From NCBI GenBank assembly GCA_000014925.1, contig CP000474.1, positions 4,533,687 through 4,597,686 on the forward strand: 64,000 bases of DNA. Direction: 5' to 3'. Numbering within the stretch: the stretch's first letter is position 1; each line of letters begins with the position of its first letter. The stretch comes from Paenarthrobacter aurescens TC1 (GTDB lineage: Bacteria; Actinomycetota; Actinomycetes; Actinomycetales; Micrococcaceae). Shown here in pieces: positions 15,919 to 25,061 of the stretch. The translations under genes and the position numbers were made by a program. Below the pieces are notes generated by a model. That model worked only from the letters and a program-made list of their open reading frames with translations. It was not told the origin of the DNA and ran no database searches.

Positions 15919-16812
15919 CTAGACGGTGACGTTCAGTGCGGCCGTGTAACCGCCCGCGACCGAACCGGACATAGTCGCCAGCTGGTATATGCCTCCATCG
16001 TCACCAAAGACGTTGTCCGAGGTCAGGGTGGTATTCGGGAAGTTCTTGGCGCTGGATTCATAACCGGCCGTCGCATAGACCTCCTTGCAAGCCTTCTCAG
16101 TAAGTGCGATCTGCGAGACCGTCAGCACCTGTCCGGCTGCAGTCGTATTGCTCATGGATTCGAATACCTCAAAGTGAATATGTGGCCAGCGGCCGTTGTA
16201 CGCTCCCGGGTAGATGGTGCTGAAAGTCAGTTGGCCGTTGGCATCTGCTTCCTGCACGCCTCGGAGGTAGTTCTCGTTCTCCAAGCCCGAATCGTAGAGC
16301 GAATACTTCCCGTCTTTGTCGCAGTGCCAGGCGTACACGGCGGCACCGGCCAGAGGAGCGCAACCGTTCGCGTTGTCCAGAAGCGTCAGGGTAACTGTCA
16401 GCGGCACGCCCTCAGCCTTGGTGGTGGAGGTGCCAAAACTGGACCTGATGTCGCGACGGACTACTCCCGAAGCCTCGAGCACGTTGGGGCCGTTGGAACC
16501 GTCGCCCGGGTAAGGCCCCAGCGTCTCCTCCGGGATCTCCACTCCGCATTCTGCGAACGCCCGGGTCACCGTGCTCGTGGCCGACGCGGAAGGTGACGCA
16601 GCCGCCGTCGTGGTTTCCGTCGCCGTGGCAGTAGCGCTGGCGGTGGCAGTGCTCGACGGCGACGCGCTGCCGCCTCCCGTTCCCGGCGTGCAGGCTGCGA
16701 GGGCTGCTGCCGTTCCAGCGCCGAAGAGGAGCCCCAAGCTGCGGCGCCGGCTCAGGAGCGTGGAGAGATCGAATTCAAGGCCGCGGTCGTGGTCGGGGTG
16801 AGGAGTTGTCAT
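15919..16812 (-). CDS. Exported intradiol ring-cleavage dioxygenase-like protein
   Basis: 297 residues. The N-terminus has a twin-arginine signal (SRRRSLGLLFGAGTAAAL) ending in ALAAC, so it may be a Tat-exported lipoprotein. A Ser/Thr/Ala linker follows (to about residue 80). The catalytic domain carries the non-haem Fe(III) ligands of the intradiol family: Tyr in TLGPYPGDG, a second Tyr probably in YNGRWPH and His-X-His in WPHIHFEVF. Relatives cleave catechols such as protocatechuate. An exported copy fused to a Tat signal is common in actinobacteria, but its substrate is unknown. Confidence 0.85.
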   Translation of the reverse strand: MTTPHPDHDRGLEFDLSTLLSRRRSLGLLFGAGTAAALAACTPGTGGGSASPSSTATASATATATETTTAAASPSASATSTVTRAFAECGVEIPEETLGPYPGDGSNGPNVLEASGVVRRDIRSSFGTSTTKAEGVPLTVTLTLLDNANGCAPLAGAAVYAWHCDKDGKYSLYDSGLENENYLRGVQEADANGQLTFSTIYPGAYNGRWPHIHFEVFESMSNTTAAGQVLTVSQIALTEKACKEVYATAGYESSAKNFPNTTLTSDNVFGDDGGIYQLATMSGSVAGGYTAALNVTV

Positions 16813-16874
16813 GCCTCCATGAAACGCGCCGCGCCTGTGCGTTGTACATGGTGAAACTGTGCCGCGGCTATGTC

Positions 16875-17567
16875 TCAGTAGTCCGGGTTGCTGGGCACCA
16901 CGAGTCCGGTTTCGTAGGCGTAGACCACAACCTGCACCCGGTCCCGCAGTTGCAGCTTGCTCAGGATCCGGCGGACGTGGGTCTTCACCGTGGCCTCGGA
17001 AAGGAAGAACTTGTGGGCGATCTCAGCGTTGGAGAGGCCCTCCGCGATGGTGGTGAGGATTTCGGTTTCCCGCGGGGTGAGTTCGTCCAAGAGCGGGTCG
17101 CGGTGCGATGTGGGCGAGTGACCGGGCACGACGCCACCGCGTACATACGTTTCAAGCAGCCGTTGCGTGACTCTCGGGGCCACCACGGCATCGCCACTGG
17201 CCACCAAGCGCACCGCGTGAACCAGCTCAGAGGGGGCAACGTCCTTGAGCAGGAACGCGGACGCCCCCGCCTGCAGCCCGCTGAAGGCGTACTCATCGAG
17301 GTCGAACGTGGTCAGGATGATGACCCGCGCGTCGGAGCCTGAATCCGTGATCTGCTTGGTTGCCTCGATGCCGTCCATGCCGGGCATGCGGACGTCCATC
17401 AGAACGACGTCAGGTTGCAGGGCTTCTACTTGGCGAACAGCCTCGATGCCGTCCGAAGCCTCGCCCACCACATGGACGTCCTCTTCACCTTCAAGAATGA
17501 GCCGGAAGCCCATCCGCAGCAGTGGCTGATCGTCCACCAGCAGCACTTTGATGACTTCTTCGATCAT
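16875..17567 (-). CDS. LuxR/NarL-type response regulator
   Basis: 230 residues from the ATG at 17567 (MIEEVIKVLLVDDQPLLRMGF). A longer start is possible but lacks support; a GGGGG run sits 6-10 nt upstream of this ATG. The receiver domain contains the acidic pair DD, the phosphoacceptor Asp in VVLMDVRMPGMDG and Lys in FLLKDVAPSEL. The C-terminal HTH reads LTPRETEILTTIAEGLSNAEIA. The ATG overlaps the stop of the histidine kinase gene (ATGA), forming a cognate pair. Likely controls the ABC transporter upstream in the same operon. Confidence 0.95.
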   Translation of the reverse strand: MIEEVIKVLLVDDQPLLRMGFRLILEGEEDVHVVGEASDGIEAVRQVEALQPDVVLMDVRMPGMDGIEATKQITDSGSDARVIILTTFDLDEYAFSGLQAGASAFLLKDVAPSELVHAVRLVASGDAVVAPRVTQRLLETYVRGGVVPGHSPTSHRDPLLDELTPRETEILTTIAEGLSNAEIAHKFFLSEATVKTHVRRILSKLQLRDRVQVVVYAYETGLVVPSNPDY

Positions 17568-18853
17568 GATTCCCCCTTTTCGCCGTTCCAGCGGAGCTCG
17601 GCATGGACTGCCCAACCTCCCCGTTTTCCTGGTCCGGCAGTAACGATTCCAGCATAGATTCCGGCACGTTCATTCATTCCAGCGATTCCCTGCCCGGTCC
17701 CCAGGCTGCCCACGGATTCGCTGCCGCCCTCACGGGTACCGCGGCCGTCGTCGAGCACGTCAATGGTGACCAAATCACCATCGCGAGCCACCTGGACATC
17801 AACGCGGCTGAGCGAGCGCCCGTACCGCAGGACGTTGGTCAACGACTCCTGCACGATCCGATAGACAGTGAGTTCGAAAGCCGGGTCAGCCGGGAGGCCC
17901 GGCCCCGTGTGGGCGTAGTGCAGCGGCAGTCCGGCTGTCCGGAAGCCGTCCAAGAGTTTCGCCAGGTTCTGCCCGGATTCAAGGGGTGTCAGTGGTGCCG
18001 GTCGCCCGGAATCATCCCGCAGAACGCCGAGTACGCGGCGCATGTCGGCCAGCGCGGCCCTTCCCGTCCGGGATAGTTCTCCGAGCACGTCACCGGCGCG
18101 CTCCGGATCTTTCTTGACCACCACGGCGGCACCGTCCGAAAGGCTGATCATCACTGTCAGCGAGTGCGCCACGACGTCGTGCATTTCCCGGGCAATTCGG
18201 TTGCGCTCGGTGACCTTGCCAAGCTGGGTGGTTCGCGCGGCCCACGCCGCAATCTCGGCTTCATGTTCCCTGCGCTGGCGCACCGAAATGCCGATGCCTG
18301 TGGCCAAAAGGTTGGACAGCATGATGGTCACCGCAGTGGCGATGTTGTTGATGAGGTGGAAGTTCTCCGGAACGTCCTGCAGGTTGTCCATCTCGCTGGG
18401 ACTCGTCCACATGAACAGGTAGAGCAGGCTCAGAGGCAAGCTGGCTACCGCGAAAACCACCAGCGCCAACGCACGCTTCCGGAGTGACGCCACGGCATAG
18501 AGCGCGAACCATAGACCTGCGGAAACATTCGATCCCCAAGGGTTCAGGATGGTGGCCGCTATTTCCAGAAGGGAGACAGCGAGAACCACCTGAAGCGGAA
18601 ACGGGCGCCTGAAGAACAACGCGATGGCGATCAACAGCAGTATCGCCACCACGAGCCATTTGCCGTCGACGACCGACGGAATGATGGTGGGCAGCGCCAA
18701 CAAAAGGTAGCAAAGGACCACCACTGCATCCATCGCGCGGGGCCGTTTGAAGAAGTAACGCCGTATTCGGCCCCTGCGGCGCTGGGCAATTTCAGCGAAG
18801 GACGCGTCGGCCGTGGTGGCCGACGCGTCCTTCATCTGTGGAGCTTCAGTCAT
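17564..18853 (-). CDS. Sensor histidine kinase (HisKA_3 type)
   Basis: 429 residues. Five or six hydrophobic segments cover about residues 38-165 with no large extracellular sensor. The phosphoacceptor His lies in NRIAREMHDVVAHSLTV. The ATPase domain has the N-box RIVQESLTNVLRYG and G-box DDGRGT. Such few-loop kinases often sense membrane state or their partner transporter. It overlaps the response regulator gene by 4 bp and follows the permease gene after 26 bp. Confidence 0.94.
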   Translation of the reverse strand: MTEAPQMKDASATTADASFAEIAQRRRGRIRRYFFKRPRAMDAVVVLCYLLLALPTIIPSVVDGKWLVVAILLLIAIALFFRRPFPLQVVLAVSLLEIAATILNPWGSNVSAGLWFALYAVASLRKRALALVVFAVASLPLSLLYLFMWTSPSEMDNLQDVPENFHLINNIATAVTIMLSNLLATGIGISVRQRREHEAEIAAWAARTTQLGKVTERNRIAREMHDVVAHSLTVMISLSDGAAVVVKKDPERAGDVLGELSRTGRAALADMRRVLGVLRDDSGRPAPLTPLESGQNLAKLLDGFRTAGLPLHYAHTGPGLPADPAFELTVYRIVQESLTNVLRYGRSLSRVDVQVARDGDLVTIDVLDDGRGTREGGSESVGSLGTGQGIAGMNERAGIYAGIVTAGPGKRGGWAVHAELRWNGEKGES

Positions 18854-18879
18854 GAATTGAGCCTAGACGGCAACCCGTC

Positions 18880-19731
18880 CTAGACGTCCCGCTTCTTGAG
18901 CAGGATCATGGCCAGGGCCACCGGCACAACCACCCAGGCGCCAAGAACCAGCGCGGCCTGCCACGCTTCCAGCGTGTCCGGGACATGCTCGACGGCGGTC
19001 ATGGGCGTGATGGTGCTCGTGGGGAGGTACTTGTTGGCTTCCTTGAAGAAGTCGCCGGGGATGAGCTGGAAGGCAATAGGCGCAACGAACAGGAGTCCCA
19101 CCAGGCTCATGATGCCGCCGGCCGAGTTACGGACGATGGTTCCGAGGGCCATGCCGATTGCTGCCACGGCTGCCACGTAGAGGCTGTTGACCAGAAGGAG
19201 CTTGATGGACTGTGAGCTGCCAAGGTCCAGCTTGAGGTCGTAGTTATCAACGATGGGAAGCGACACCAGGCCCGCGATGTAAATGGACACCGCTGTCAGG
19301 AGGAAGGCGCTGACCATGACCACAATGAGCTTCGCCAGGAAAGGCGAGAGCCGCTTGGGGACGGCGGCAAAGGTGGAGCGTGCCATGCCGGTGGTGAACT
19401 CGGAGCTCATGAGCAGGACGCCCAAGGAACCGAGGATGAGCTGGGCGAACGAGATACCCGAGGTGGGGATGCTGACGGCGAGGTCCCCGCCCTGGGCGGC
19501 CATGGCTGCTGCGACTTCGGGATCCGCCGCGGCCTGCTCCGCAAACTGGCCTGTTCCCCACGCTGAGAGGGCTGCGAAGCCCACCATGACCAGTGCCGTG
19601 GAGGCAAGGAGGATCAGCGTGGACATCAGAGTACGGAACTTGATGAATTCCGAGTTGAGTACGCGATGGAATGCCGGTCCGGGACCGACGGAGTTGCGGA
19701 TGGACTTGCGGTCCAATGTGGTGGTGCTCAT
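18880..19731 (-). CDS. ABC transporter permease (ABC-2 type)
   Basis: 283 residues with six predicted membrane helices; the first is LMSTLILLASTALVMVGFAAL. The sequence FRVLNSEFIKFRTLMS-like N-terminus (FHRVLNSEFIKFRT) is typical of permeases that pair with DrrA/BcrA-like ATPases, exporters of drugs, lipids or antimicrobial peptides. The gene begins 2 bp after the ATPase stop (19734), so the two act together. Cargo unknown. Confidence 0.88.
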   Translation of the reverse strand: MSTTTLDRKSIRNSVGPGPAFHRVLNSEFIKFRTLMSTLILLASTALVMVGFAALSAWGTGQFAEQAAADPEVAAAMAAQGGDLAVSIPTSGISFAQLILGSLGVLLMSSEFTTGMARSTFAAVPKRLSPFLAKLIVVMVSAFLLTAVSIYIAGLVSLPIVDNYDLKLDLGSSQSIKLLLVNSLYVAAVAAIGMALGTIVRNSAGGIMSLVGLLFVAPIAFQLIPGDFFKEANKYLPTSTITPMTAVEHVPDTLEAWQAALVLGAWVVVPVALAMILLKKRDV

Positions 19732-19733
19732 GT

Positions 19734-20678
19734 CTATTTCCCTCCGGCCTGAGCGGGAACCGAGGCCCCGGCGGTGATGTGCGAGTGGTATTCGACCTCG
19801 TCCTTGGTCAGTTCCATGTAGGCCTCTTCCAGGCTTGCCTGGAGCGGTGTCAGCTCGTAGACCATCACTTGGTTGTCCAGGGCCGTACGGGCGATGCCGC
19901 GGGGATCAAGCCCTGAAACTTCCAGCAGTTCGCGTTCGTGGACCTCCACGGAAACGCCAGTGCCGGCCAGGAGCTGCATGAGGCGTTCCGGCTGATCGGT
20001 GCGGACCCTGGTCCGGGCGTTGCCCTTGCCCGTAATGATTTCGGCGATAGGTGCGTCGGCGATGATCCTGCCGCGGCCGATGACAATCAGGTGGTCTGCC
20101 GTCAGTGCCATTTCGCTCATGAGGTGGCTGGACAGGAAGACTGTGCGGCCTTCGGAGGCCAAGTACTTGACGAGGTTGCGGACCCAGACCACGCCTTCAG
20201 GATCGAGGCCGTTCACCGGCTCATCCAGGATGATGGTCTGCGGGTCACCCAGCAGCGCTGCTGCGATGCCAAGGCGCTGGCCCATTCCGAGTGAGAATCC
20301 CTTGACCTTCTTCTTGGCGACATCACCCAGGCCCGTCATCTCAATGACTTCACGGACGCGGCTCTTGGGGATGCTGTGGGTCGCTGCCATGGCAAGAAGG
20401 TGGTTGTAAGCCGTGCGGCTCGTGTGGACAGCCTTGGCGTCCAGGAGGGCGCCAATTTCACGCAGCGGCGCCTTGTGCTGGGCGAACGGCTCACCGTTCA
20501 CGGTCACAGAGCCCGCCGTAGGAGAGTCAAGCCCCATGATCATGCGCATGGTTGTGGACTTTCCGGCACCGTTTGGGCCCAGGAAGCCCGTCACCCGTCC
20601 GGCCTGGACAGTGAAACTGACGCCGCCGACGGCGGTCTTCTCGCCGTAGACCTTGGTCAGGCCTTTTGCTTCGATCAT
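19734..20678 (-). CDS. ABC transporter ATP-binding protein (BcrA/DrrA-like)
   Basis: 314 residues from the ATG at 20678 (MIEAKGLTKVYGEKTAV). A longer frame to 20747 exists, but GAGGAGGGAAC lies at a good distance before this ATG. Walker A is GPNGAGKST, the signature is FSLGMGQRLGIAAALLG, Walker B is TIILDEPVNGLD and the switch His is in LSSHLM. The C-terminal ~90 residues carry the regulatory domain of the DrrA type. First gene of the ATPase-permease-kinase-regulator operon, so the two-component system probably tunes its own transporter. Confidence 0.93.
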   Translation of the reverse strand: MIEAKGLTKVYGEKTAVGGVSFTVQAGRVTGFLGPNGAGKSTTMRMIMGLDSPTAGSVTVNGEPFAQHKAPLREIGALLDAKAVHTSRTAYNHLLAMAATHSIPKSRVREVIEMTGLGDVAKKKVKGFSLGMGQRLGIAAALLGDPQTIILDEPVNGLDPEGVVWVRNLVKYLASEGRTVFLSSHLMSEMALTADHLIVIGRGRIIADAPIAEIITGKGNARTRVRTDQPERLMQLLAGTGVSVEVHERELLEVSGLDPRGIARTALDNQVMVYELTPLQASLEEAYMELTKDEVEYHSHITAGASVPAQAGGK

Positions 20679-20843
20679 GGAAGCGTTCCCTCCTCGGAGC
20701 ACATGTGTGTGCAAGTGAGTTTTGAATGTACCTACAACGCTACTCACGGAGGGGACGTAAATCGCCTGTCTCAGGGATGATTCAGGGTTCAGTCAGGGTA
20801 GTCCTCGCGGATGACCTGCTGCGTTGAAACCCGGGCTTTTCGC

Positions 20844-22346
20844 TCAGTCGACGGGCAACGGCGAGTAAACGGTGAGCTCGCGCGGTTTCACAGTGAACGT
20901 GGCACGGCGGACCCCGGGCTTCGGCTCCCCGTCAACGGCCAGGACCAGCGGTTGGCCAAGAGCCTCCACCGTGATGGTGGTGGCCTCGGTCAGGTGGGTG
21001 ACTTTGGAGGCGGCGACGGTGCCGGTAACCACCGCCCACAGCAGCCGCGCCCGGGCGAATGGCTCGTCCGCAGTGATCATGCGCAGATCGAAAACACCGT
21101 CGTCCAGCACCGGCCGGCGAAGTGGTGCGTGGTCGCTGGGATAGAACCTGCCCCGGCCCATGTAGAGGATCCAGAGTTTGTGCTTTACCCCGTCCACCAG
21201 CAGCGTGGTGGGGGAGTTCACGCCGAAGGTGCGCAGCGATGCCACCACGCTGGCCAGCGGTTTACCCATGGCAGGTTGCAGTCTCTCCCGACGTCGAACC
21301 AGGTTTGGATAGACGCCGACACTCGCCGTATTCAGCATGCCCAGCTCTGTGGTTTCCGGCATTTCAGGTAGTCCCCGTTGCACCACCACGTGCCCCAGGT
21401 CGACGGACGCTGCGTGTCCTTTGGTCACGGCATCGATCGCGTCGTCAATCGAACCGGTGCCAAGGTCGCGGGCGAAGTGATTGAGCGTTCCGCCTGGAAG
21501 CACCAAGAGCGGGAGTGAATGCTCGACGGCGGCAGCCGCCGCAGTGCCAACCGTTCCGTCACCGCCCCAGACGCCGAGTGCAACGGTGCCTGGCCGGGTT
21601 GCCACTGCATCGATCTCAGCAGCTACGTCTTCACCTTCGGAAATTTCGCGTATATAAGCCTTTGGGAATATAACCTTCAATAACTCTGCAGTCTCGGGGG
21701 AGTAGGACCCGCCCAGGACGTTGACCGCAATACCCAGCCCCTCGCCGTCGGAAATTGCGGGAGCTTCCGCAGGCGTCCGGCGCGGCGTCGGTTCGGGTGG
21801 TCGGGCCGGCCACCACTTGCGGGTCAGCAGTGCCGCTCCCGCACCGAGAGCGGAACCGAAGACCACATCGGAGGGCCAATGGGCCCCCGTGTGCACGCGC
21901 GAGTAGGCAACCCCCGCAGCAAGCGGTGCCAGTGCGGCGCCAAGTGCGGGCGAGACCATGCCGACACCCACCGCGAACGCCACCGCAGACGCTGAGTGGC
22001 CTGACGGCATGGAGGAACTCGTCGGCTGCGGATTCACGAAGCGGAACAGTGGCAGGTGCTCAGGGAGTGGCCGCCTGCGCGGGAGTGCCGTTTTGAAGAC
22101 CAGGTTTGTGACCCCGGAGGCAACGCCCAGGGCGAGGAGTCCGTGGAGGGCTGCCCTCCGGGGCTTCCCTGGGAACGTGGCCATAATCCCCGCTATGCCG
22201 AACCACAGTTTGCCTTTGGTTGCCGCGGCAGAGAGTTCTCGGAAAAACACGTCGTGATCACCCTGGGGTTGCCGGGACACAGCCCGGACCAGGAAATGGT
22301 CGAATCTTGCAATCCGTTTGGGGCCTTTGCCCAAGAAGCCTCGCAT
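20844..22346 (-). CDS. PAP2 phosphatase fused to a diacylglycerol-kinase domain
   Basis: 500 residues with two modules. The N-terminal half (about 1-190) is a PAP2 membrane phosphatase: KTALPRRRPLPE, then SMPSGHSASAVAFA and SRVHTGAHWPSDV give the three phosphatase motifs with the catalytic His. The C-terminal half (about 205-500) is a DagK catalytic domain: GVWGGDGTVGTAAAAAVE, LPGGTLNHFARDLG and, late, FDLRMI/LAVDGEP. Unlike the kinase at 3728-4627, the nucleotide motifs are canonical. The two activities are opposite in sense, dephosphorylating and phosphorylating lipids, suggesting interconversion of phosphatidate/diacylglycerol or undecaprenyl pools. Such fusions are known in actinobacteria. 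Confidence 0.9.
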   Translation of the reverse strand: MRGFLGKGPKRIARFDHFLVRAVSRQPQGDHDVFFRELSAAATKGKLWFGIAGIMATFPGKPRRAALHGLLALGVASGVTNLVFKTALPRRRPLPEHLPLFRFVNPQPTSSSMPSGHSASAVAFAVGVGMVSPALGAALAPLAAGVAYSRVHTGAHWPSDVVFGSALGAGAALLTRKWWPARPPEPTPRRTPAEAPAISDGEGLGIAVNVLGGSYSPETAELLKVIFPKAYIREISEGEDVAAEIDAVATRPGTVALGVWGGDGTVGTAAAAAVEHSLPLLVLPGGTLNHFARDLGTGSIDDAIDAVTKGHAASVDLGHVVVQRGLPEMPETTELGMLNTASVGVYPNLVRRRERLQPAMGKPLASVVASLRTFGVNSPTTLLVDGVKHKLWILYMGRGRFYPSDHAPLRRPVLDDGVFDLRMITADEPFARARLLWAVVTGTVAASKVTHLTEATTITVEALGQPLVLAVDGEPKPGVRRATFTVKPRELTVYSPLPVD

Positions 22347-22401
22347 CCCTTCACACTAACCCTTGCCGGTGCCGCCCAGCTGCCGTGGCTACGATGAATG
22401 G

Positions 22402-23106
22402 ATGATTCGTGTACTCCGTCCTCGTCAACGACCCGCCTGGCAGTTGGTCACGCCCGGAGTGCTCCTGCTGTGCGCTTTCGCAGTGCCGGGCATACTGCTG
22501 ATGGCCGGGCAAGGCGAGCCGGCGTTCAACGGCGTGGACGTTACCTGGCAGGCCTACGCCTTCAGCCTGCACTCACCCTTCTGGGATGGCGTGAACGTTG
22601 TCCTCAACTGGGCCGGGTATGCGGGGATGCTGGTCTTCCACGTAGTGCTCGCGATCTCGCTCCTCATATGGCAACGACCTATGGCCGCGGTGTTCGCCGC
22701 CTCAAGCGGCATCGCCGTACTGGCACTGACGCAGCTCGCCAAAGCTGTGGTGGGTAGGGACAGGCCGGAAGGTGCCAAAGTGCTCACTGATACCGGCTCA
22801 TACCCCTCGGGGCATGTATCAACCACCACGGCGTTCCTGATGGTGCTCGCCATCCTCATCGGTCGATCATGGATGGCTCTGTTGGCCGTCTCCGGAATCA
22901 TCGCGATGATGATCAGCCGAACCTATCTGTCGGCCCATTGGTTGAGTGACGTCCTGGGCGGCGCCTGTCTGGCTGCCGGCATTGTCCTGCTGATGTGGTG
23001 GCGTTTACGCGATATATGCATCAAGGAGAATGAGCGCGCGGACGGACGGACTATTTGGGCGGCAAAGGCTTCGCAACGCCGGCAAGCAACAGAGCAAGCA
23101 AAATAG
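22402..23106 (+). CDS. PAP2 family membrane phosphatase
   Basis: 234 residues from the ATG at 22402 (MIRVLRPRQRPAW). An upstream in-frame TTG at 22363 is less likely. Five or six helices carry the three PAP2 motifs: KAVVGRDRPEG, SYPSGHVSTTTAF and SRTYLSAHWLSDVLGG. It probably dephosphorylates undecaprenyl pyrophosphate or phosphatidic acid on the outer face of the membrane. It is divergent from the PAP2-DagK fusion (55 bp apart), so this is a small lipid-phosphate locus. Its 3' end overlaps the convergent MFS gene by 56 bp. Confidence 0.9.
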   Translation: MIRVLRPRQRPAWQLVTPGVLLLCAFAVPGILLMAGQGEPAFNGVDVTWQAYAFSLHSPFWDGVNVVLNWAGYAGMLVFHVVLAISLLIWQRPMAAVFAASSGIAVLALTQLAKAVVGRDRPEGAKVLTDTGSYPSGHVSTTTAFLMVLAILIGRSWMALLAVSGIIAMMISRTYLSAHWLSDVLGGACLAAGIVLLMWWRLRDICIKENERADGRTIWAAKASQRRQATEQAK

Positions 23107-24238
23107 GCGCGCCAATGGCCAGCAAGGCCAGATGGATTCCGGTGTGGTCGCCGAGGTAGCCCAAGAGGGGCGGGCCGGCTAGGAACGCTATGTAACCGAT
23201 GGTGGAAACCACAGACACCCGAGCCGCTGCATGCTTGGGGTCATCCGCTGCGGCCGACATTCCCATGGGGAAGGCCAACGCCGCGCCGATGCCCCACAGC
23301 GCCGCACCAACGCCGGCCAGGATCACATTGCCGGCGAAGACGAACAATGCGAGGCCCACGGCGGCCGCGGCCATGCTTGCCCGGAGGACGTTCACTCGTC
23401 CAAACTTGTCGATTGCCTTGCCACCCAGGAACCGCATCACGGTCATGGCCAGGACAAAGAGCGCGAACAGCAATGCGCCAGTGGACTCCGAGGCGCCAAG
23501 CCCGTCCACTGCAGCCTTCGCGATCCAGTCGTTGCCCGCACCTTCGGTAAGGGTGGCACCCAGCACCACGACGCCGATGAGCAGCGTCCTGCCGTCCCTC
23601 CAAGCCGTGGGGCCCTTCTCAGCCGCCGCGCCGCCGTCGTGAATTTCTTCGACCTCGTGCGGCAGGAAGTACTTGGGGACCGTCAGCGCCAAGGTGACGG
23701 CGATGGCCGCGATGACCAACAGGTGCTCAGGCAAGCCGACACCCAGTTGGGAGAGGCCGGCACCGATCAGCGCGCCCAGGAACGCGCCACCGCTGAAGGC
23801 AGCATGGAACTGCGGCATGATGGTGCGCTTGAGCCGGTGTTCGACGTCCGCGCCTTCAATGTTCTGCGCCACGTCCCACAGGCCGATACCGATGCCGAAG
23901 AAGAAGAGGGCAACGGCTGTGCCCGGAACGGACGCGGCCATCAGTGAGAAGGCAATGGCCGCGCCGGCAGCCCCCGCCACGATGCCGGCCACCCGGACCG
24001 TATTGGCTGTACCGATCCTGCCCACCACCCATCCGGCTGATGGAAGCGCCAGCAAGGACCCGACGGCGGTGCAGAGCAACAGAGTGCCCATCTGGCCGGA
24101 CGTCAGGCTGAGTGCCTCGGTCACGGCGGGGATGCGGGCAGCCCAGCTGGCGAAGACCAAGCCGTTCATGCCGAAGATCAGGAACGTCGCCACCGCAGCG
24201 GCGTTGACGTTGGTGGTGCTTCTGGTGTTGGTGGTCAT
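23051..24238 (-). CDS. MFS transporter
   Basis: 395 residues from the ATG at 24238 (MTTNTRSTTNVNAAAV); the frame upstream of it lies inside the DeoR gene. Twelve helices are visible. FGMNGLVFASWAARIPAV is the first-helix signature of a subgroup resembling FucP/YbjJ-like sugar or drug carriers, and LPSAGWVVGRIG corresponds to the loop 2-3 motif. The ATG overlaps the DeoR stop (ATGA), so the regulator and carrier are one unit. Its last 56 bp overlap the PAP2 gene on the other strand. A sugar or sugar derivative is the likely substrate because of the DeoR partner. Confidence 0.88.
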   Translation of the reverse strand: MTTNTRSTTNVNAAAVATFLIFGMNGLVFASWAARIPAVTEALSLTSGQMGTLLLCTAVGSLLALPSAGWVVGRIGTANTVRVAGIVAGAAGAAIAFSLMAASVPGTAVALFFFGIGIGLWDVAQNIEGADVEHRLKRTIMPQFHAAFSGGAFLGALIGAGLSQLGVGLPEHLLVIAAIAVTLALTVPKYFLPHEVEEIHDGGAAAEKGPTAWRDGRTLLIGVVVLGATLTEGAGNDWIAKAAVDGLGASESTGALLFALFVLAMTVMRFLGGKAIDKFGRVNVLRASMAAAAVGLALFVFAGNVILAGVGAALWGIGAALAFPMGMSAAADDPKHAAARVSVVSTIGYIAFLAGPPLLGYLGDHTGIHLALLAIGAPILLALLLAGVAKPLPPK

Positions 24239-25002
24239 GCAATCACAACTTCCACGGAGAGTTTGTTGAGCCGGGCAAGATCTTCGGGGGATGGTTCCTG
24301 GTCTGTCACGATCACGGCAACGGTGTCCATGGCTGCAACCAGTGCTACTGCGCTGGCATTCCACTTGCTTTTTGAGGCAGCCACAATCACCCTCGCCGCC
24401 GATTCCAGACCTGCGCGCTTAACGGCGGCGTCCTCTAGGTCGTGCGCCAGAAGGCCGTCCTTGAGGTTGAGGGCGCAGGGGGTTACGACGGCGGTGTCGA
24501 ACCTCAGTGAGCGAACGTTGGATTCGGTCATGGGTCCCCTGAACGACTGTTCCCCGGGGGTGAGGCGACCCCCGGGGAGTATGAGCTCCGGTGCGTGGCC
24601 ATCCTTGTTGCGCGTCAGCGCCTCCACCCCGTGCAAGGACATGGGCATCACCGTGAGTGCCCGGTGGCTCAGGCGGCGTGCGATCTCCGTGGCCGTGGAA
24701 CCGCTATCCAGCCACACGTGCTCGCGGTCCTTGATCAGTGGATCTACGGCTTGGGCTATACGGACCTTTGCCTCGTGGTCCTCAAGTTCGCGCTGTCCGT
24801 AGCCGGGATTGTCTCCCCGTGCCAGCAAGCTGCGGGCACCACCATGGACGCGCTTGAGCACCCCGTTGGCTGCGAGGATTTCGAGGTCTCGACGGATGGT
24901 GGCCCCGGAGGCTCCCGTAGCTTGGACGAGCTCGTCCACTGTGGCTTCTTCGCGTGTGCGCAGCAGCTCGCCAATGAGCCGGTGGCGGTCAGCAGTTCCC
25001 AT
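24235..25002 (-). CDS. DeoR family transcriptional regulator
   Basis: 255 residues. The N-terminal HTH reads RHRLIGELLRTREEATVDELVQ ... GASGATIRRDLEIL. The C-terminal DeoRC sensor domain includes VWLDSGSTATEIARRL and FRGPMTES, related to ribose-5-phosphate isomerase-like sugar phosphate binding. It likely responds to a phosphorylated sugar and represses itself and the MFS gene. An imperfect inverted repeat just upstream (25024-25056) is a likely operator. Confidence 0.93.
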   Translation of the reverse strand: MGTADRHRLIGELLRTREEATVDELVQATGASGATIRRDLEILAANGVLKRVHGGARSLLARGDNPGYGQRELEDHEAKVRIAQAVDPLIKDREHVWLDSGSTATEIARRLSHRALTVMPMSLHGVEALTRNKDGHAPELILPGGRLTPGEQSFRGPMTESNVRSLRFDTAVVTPCALNLKDGLLAHDLEDAAVKRAGLESAARVIVAASKSKWNASAVALVAAMDTVAVIVTDQEPSPEDLARLNKLSVEVVIA

Positions 25003-25023
25003 GCTTCAACCGTAGCAAGGATT

Positions 25024-25056
25024 GCTCATTTAATCACCATGAGTGATCATTTGAGC
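25024..25056. promoter_or_regulatory. Candidate DeoR operator
   Basis: GCTCATTTAATCAC and GTGATCATTTGAGC form an inverted repeat with 11 of 14 matches and a 5-nt spacer, 22-54 bp upstream of the DeoR start. A site here would allow autoregulation of the DeoR-MFS unit. Confidence 0.5.
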
Positions 25057-25061
25057 ATCCA

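Noticed and set aside
20679..20843. Searched for a clear operator before the ATPase-permease-kinase operon
   Set aside because: No convincing repeat seen in the gap, so no site is claimed.
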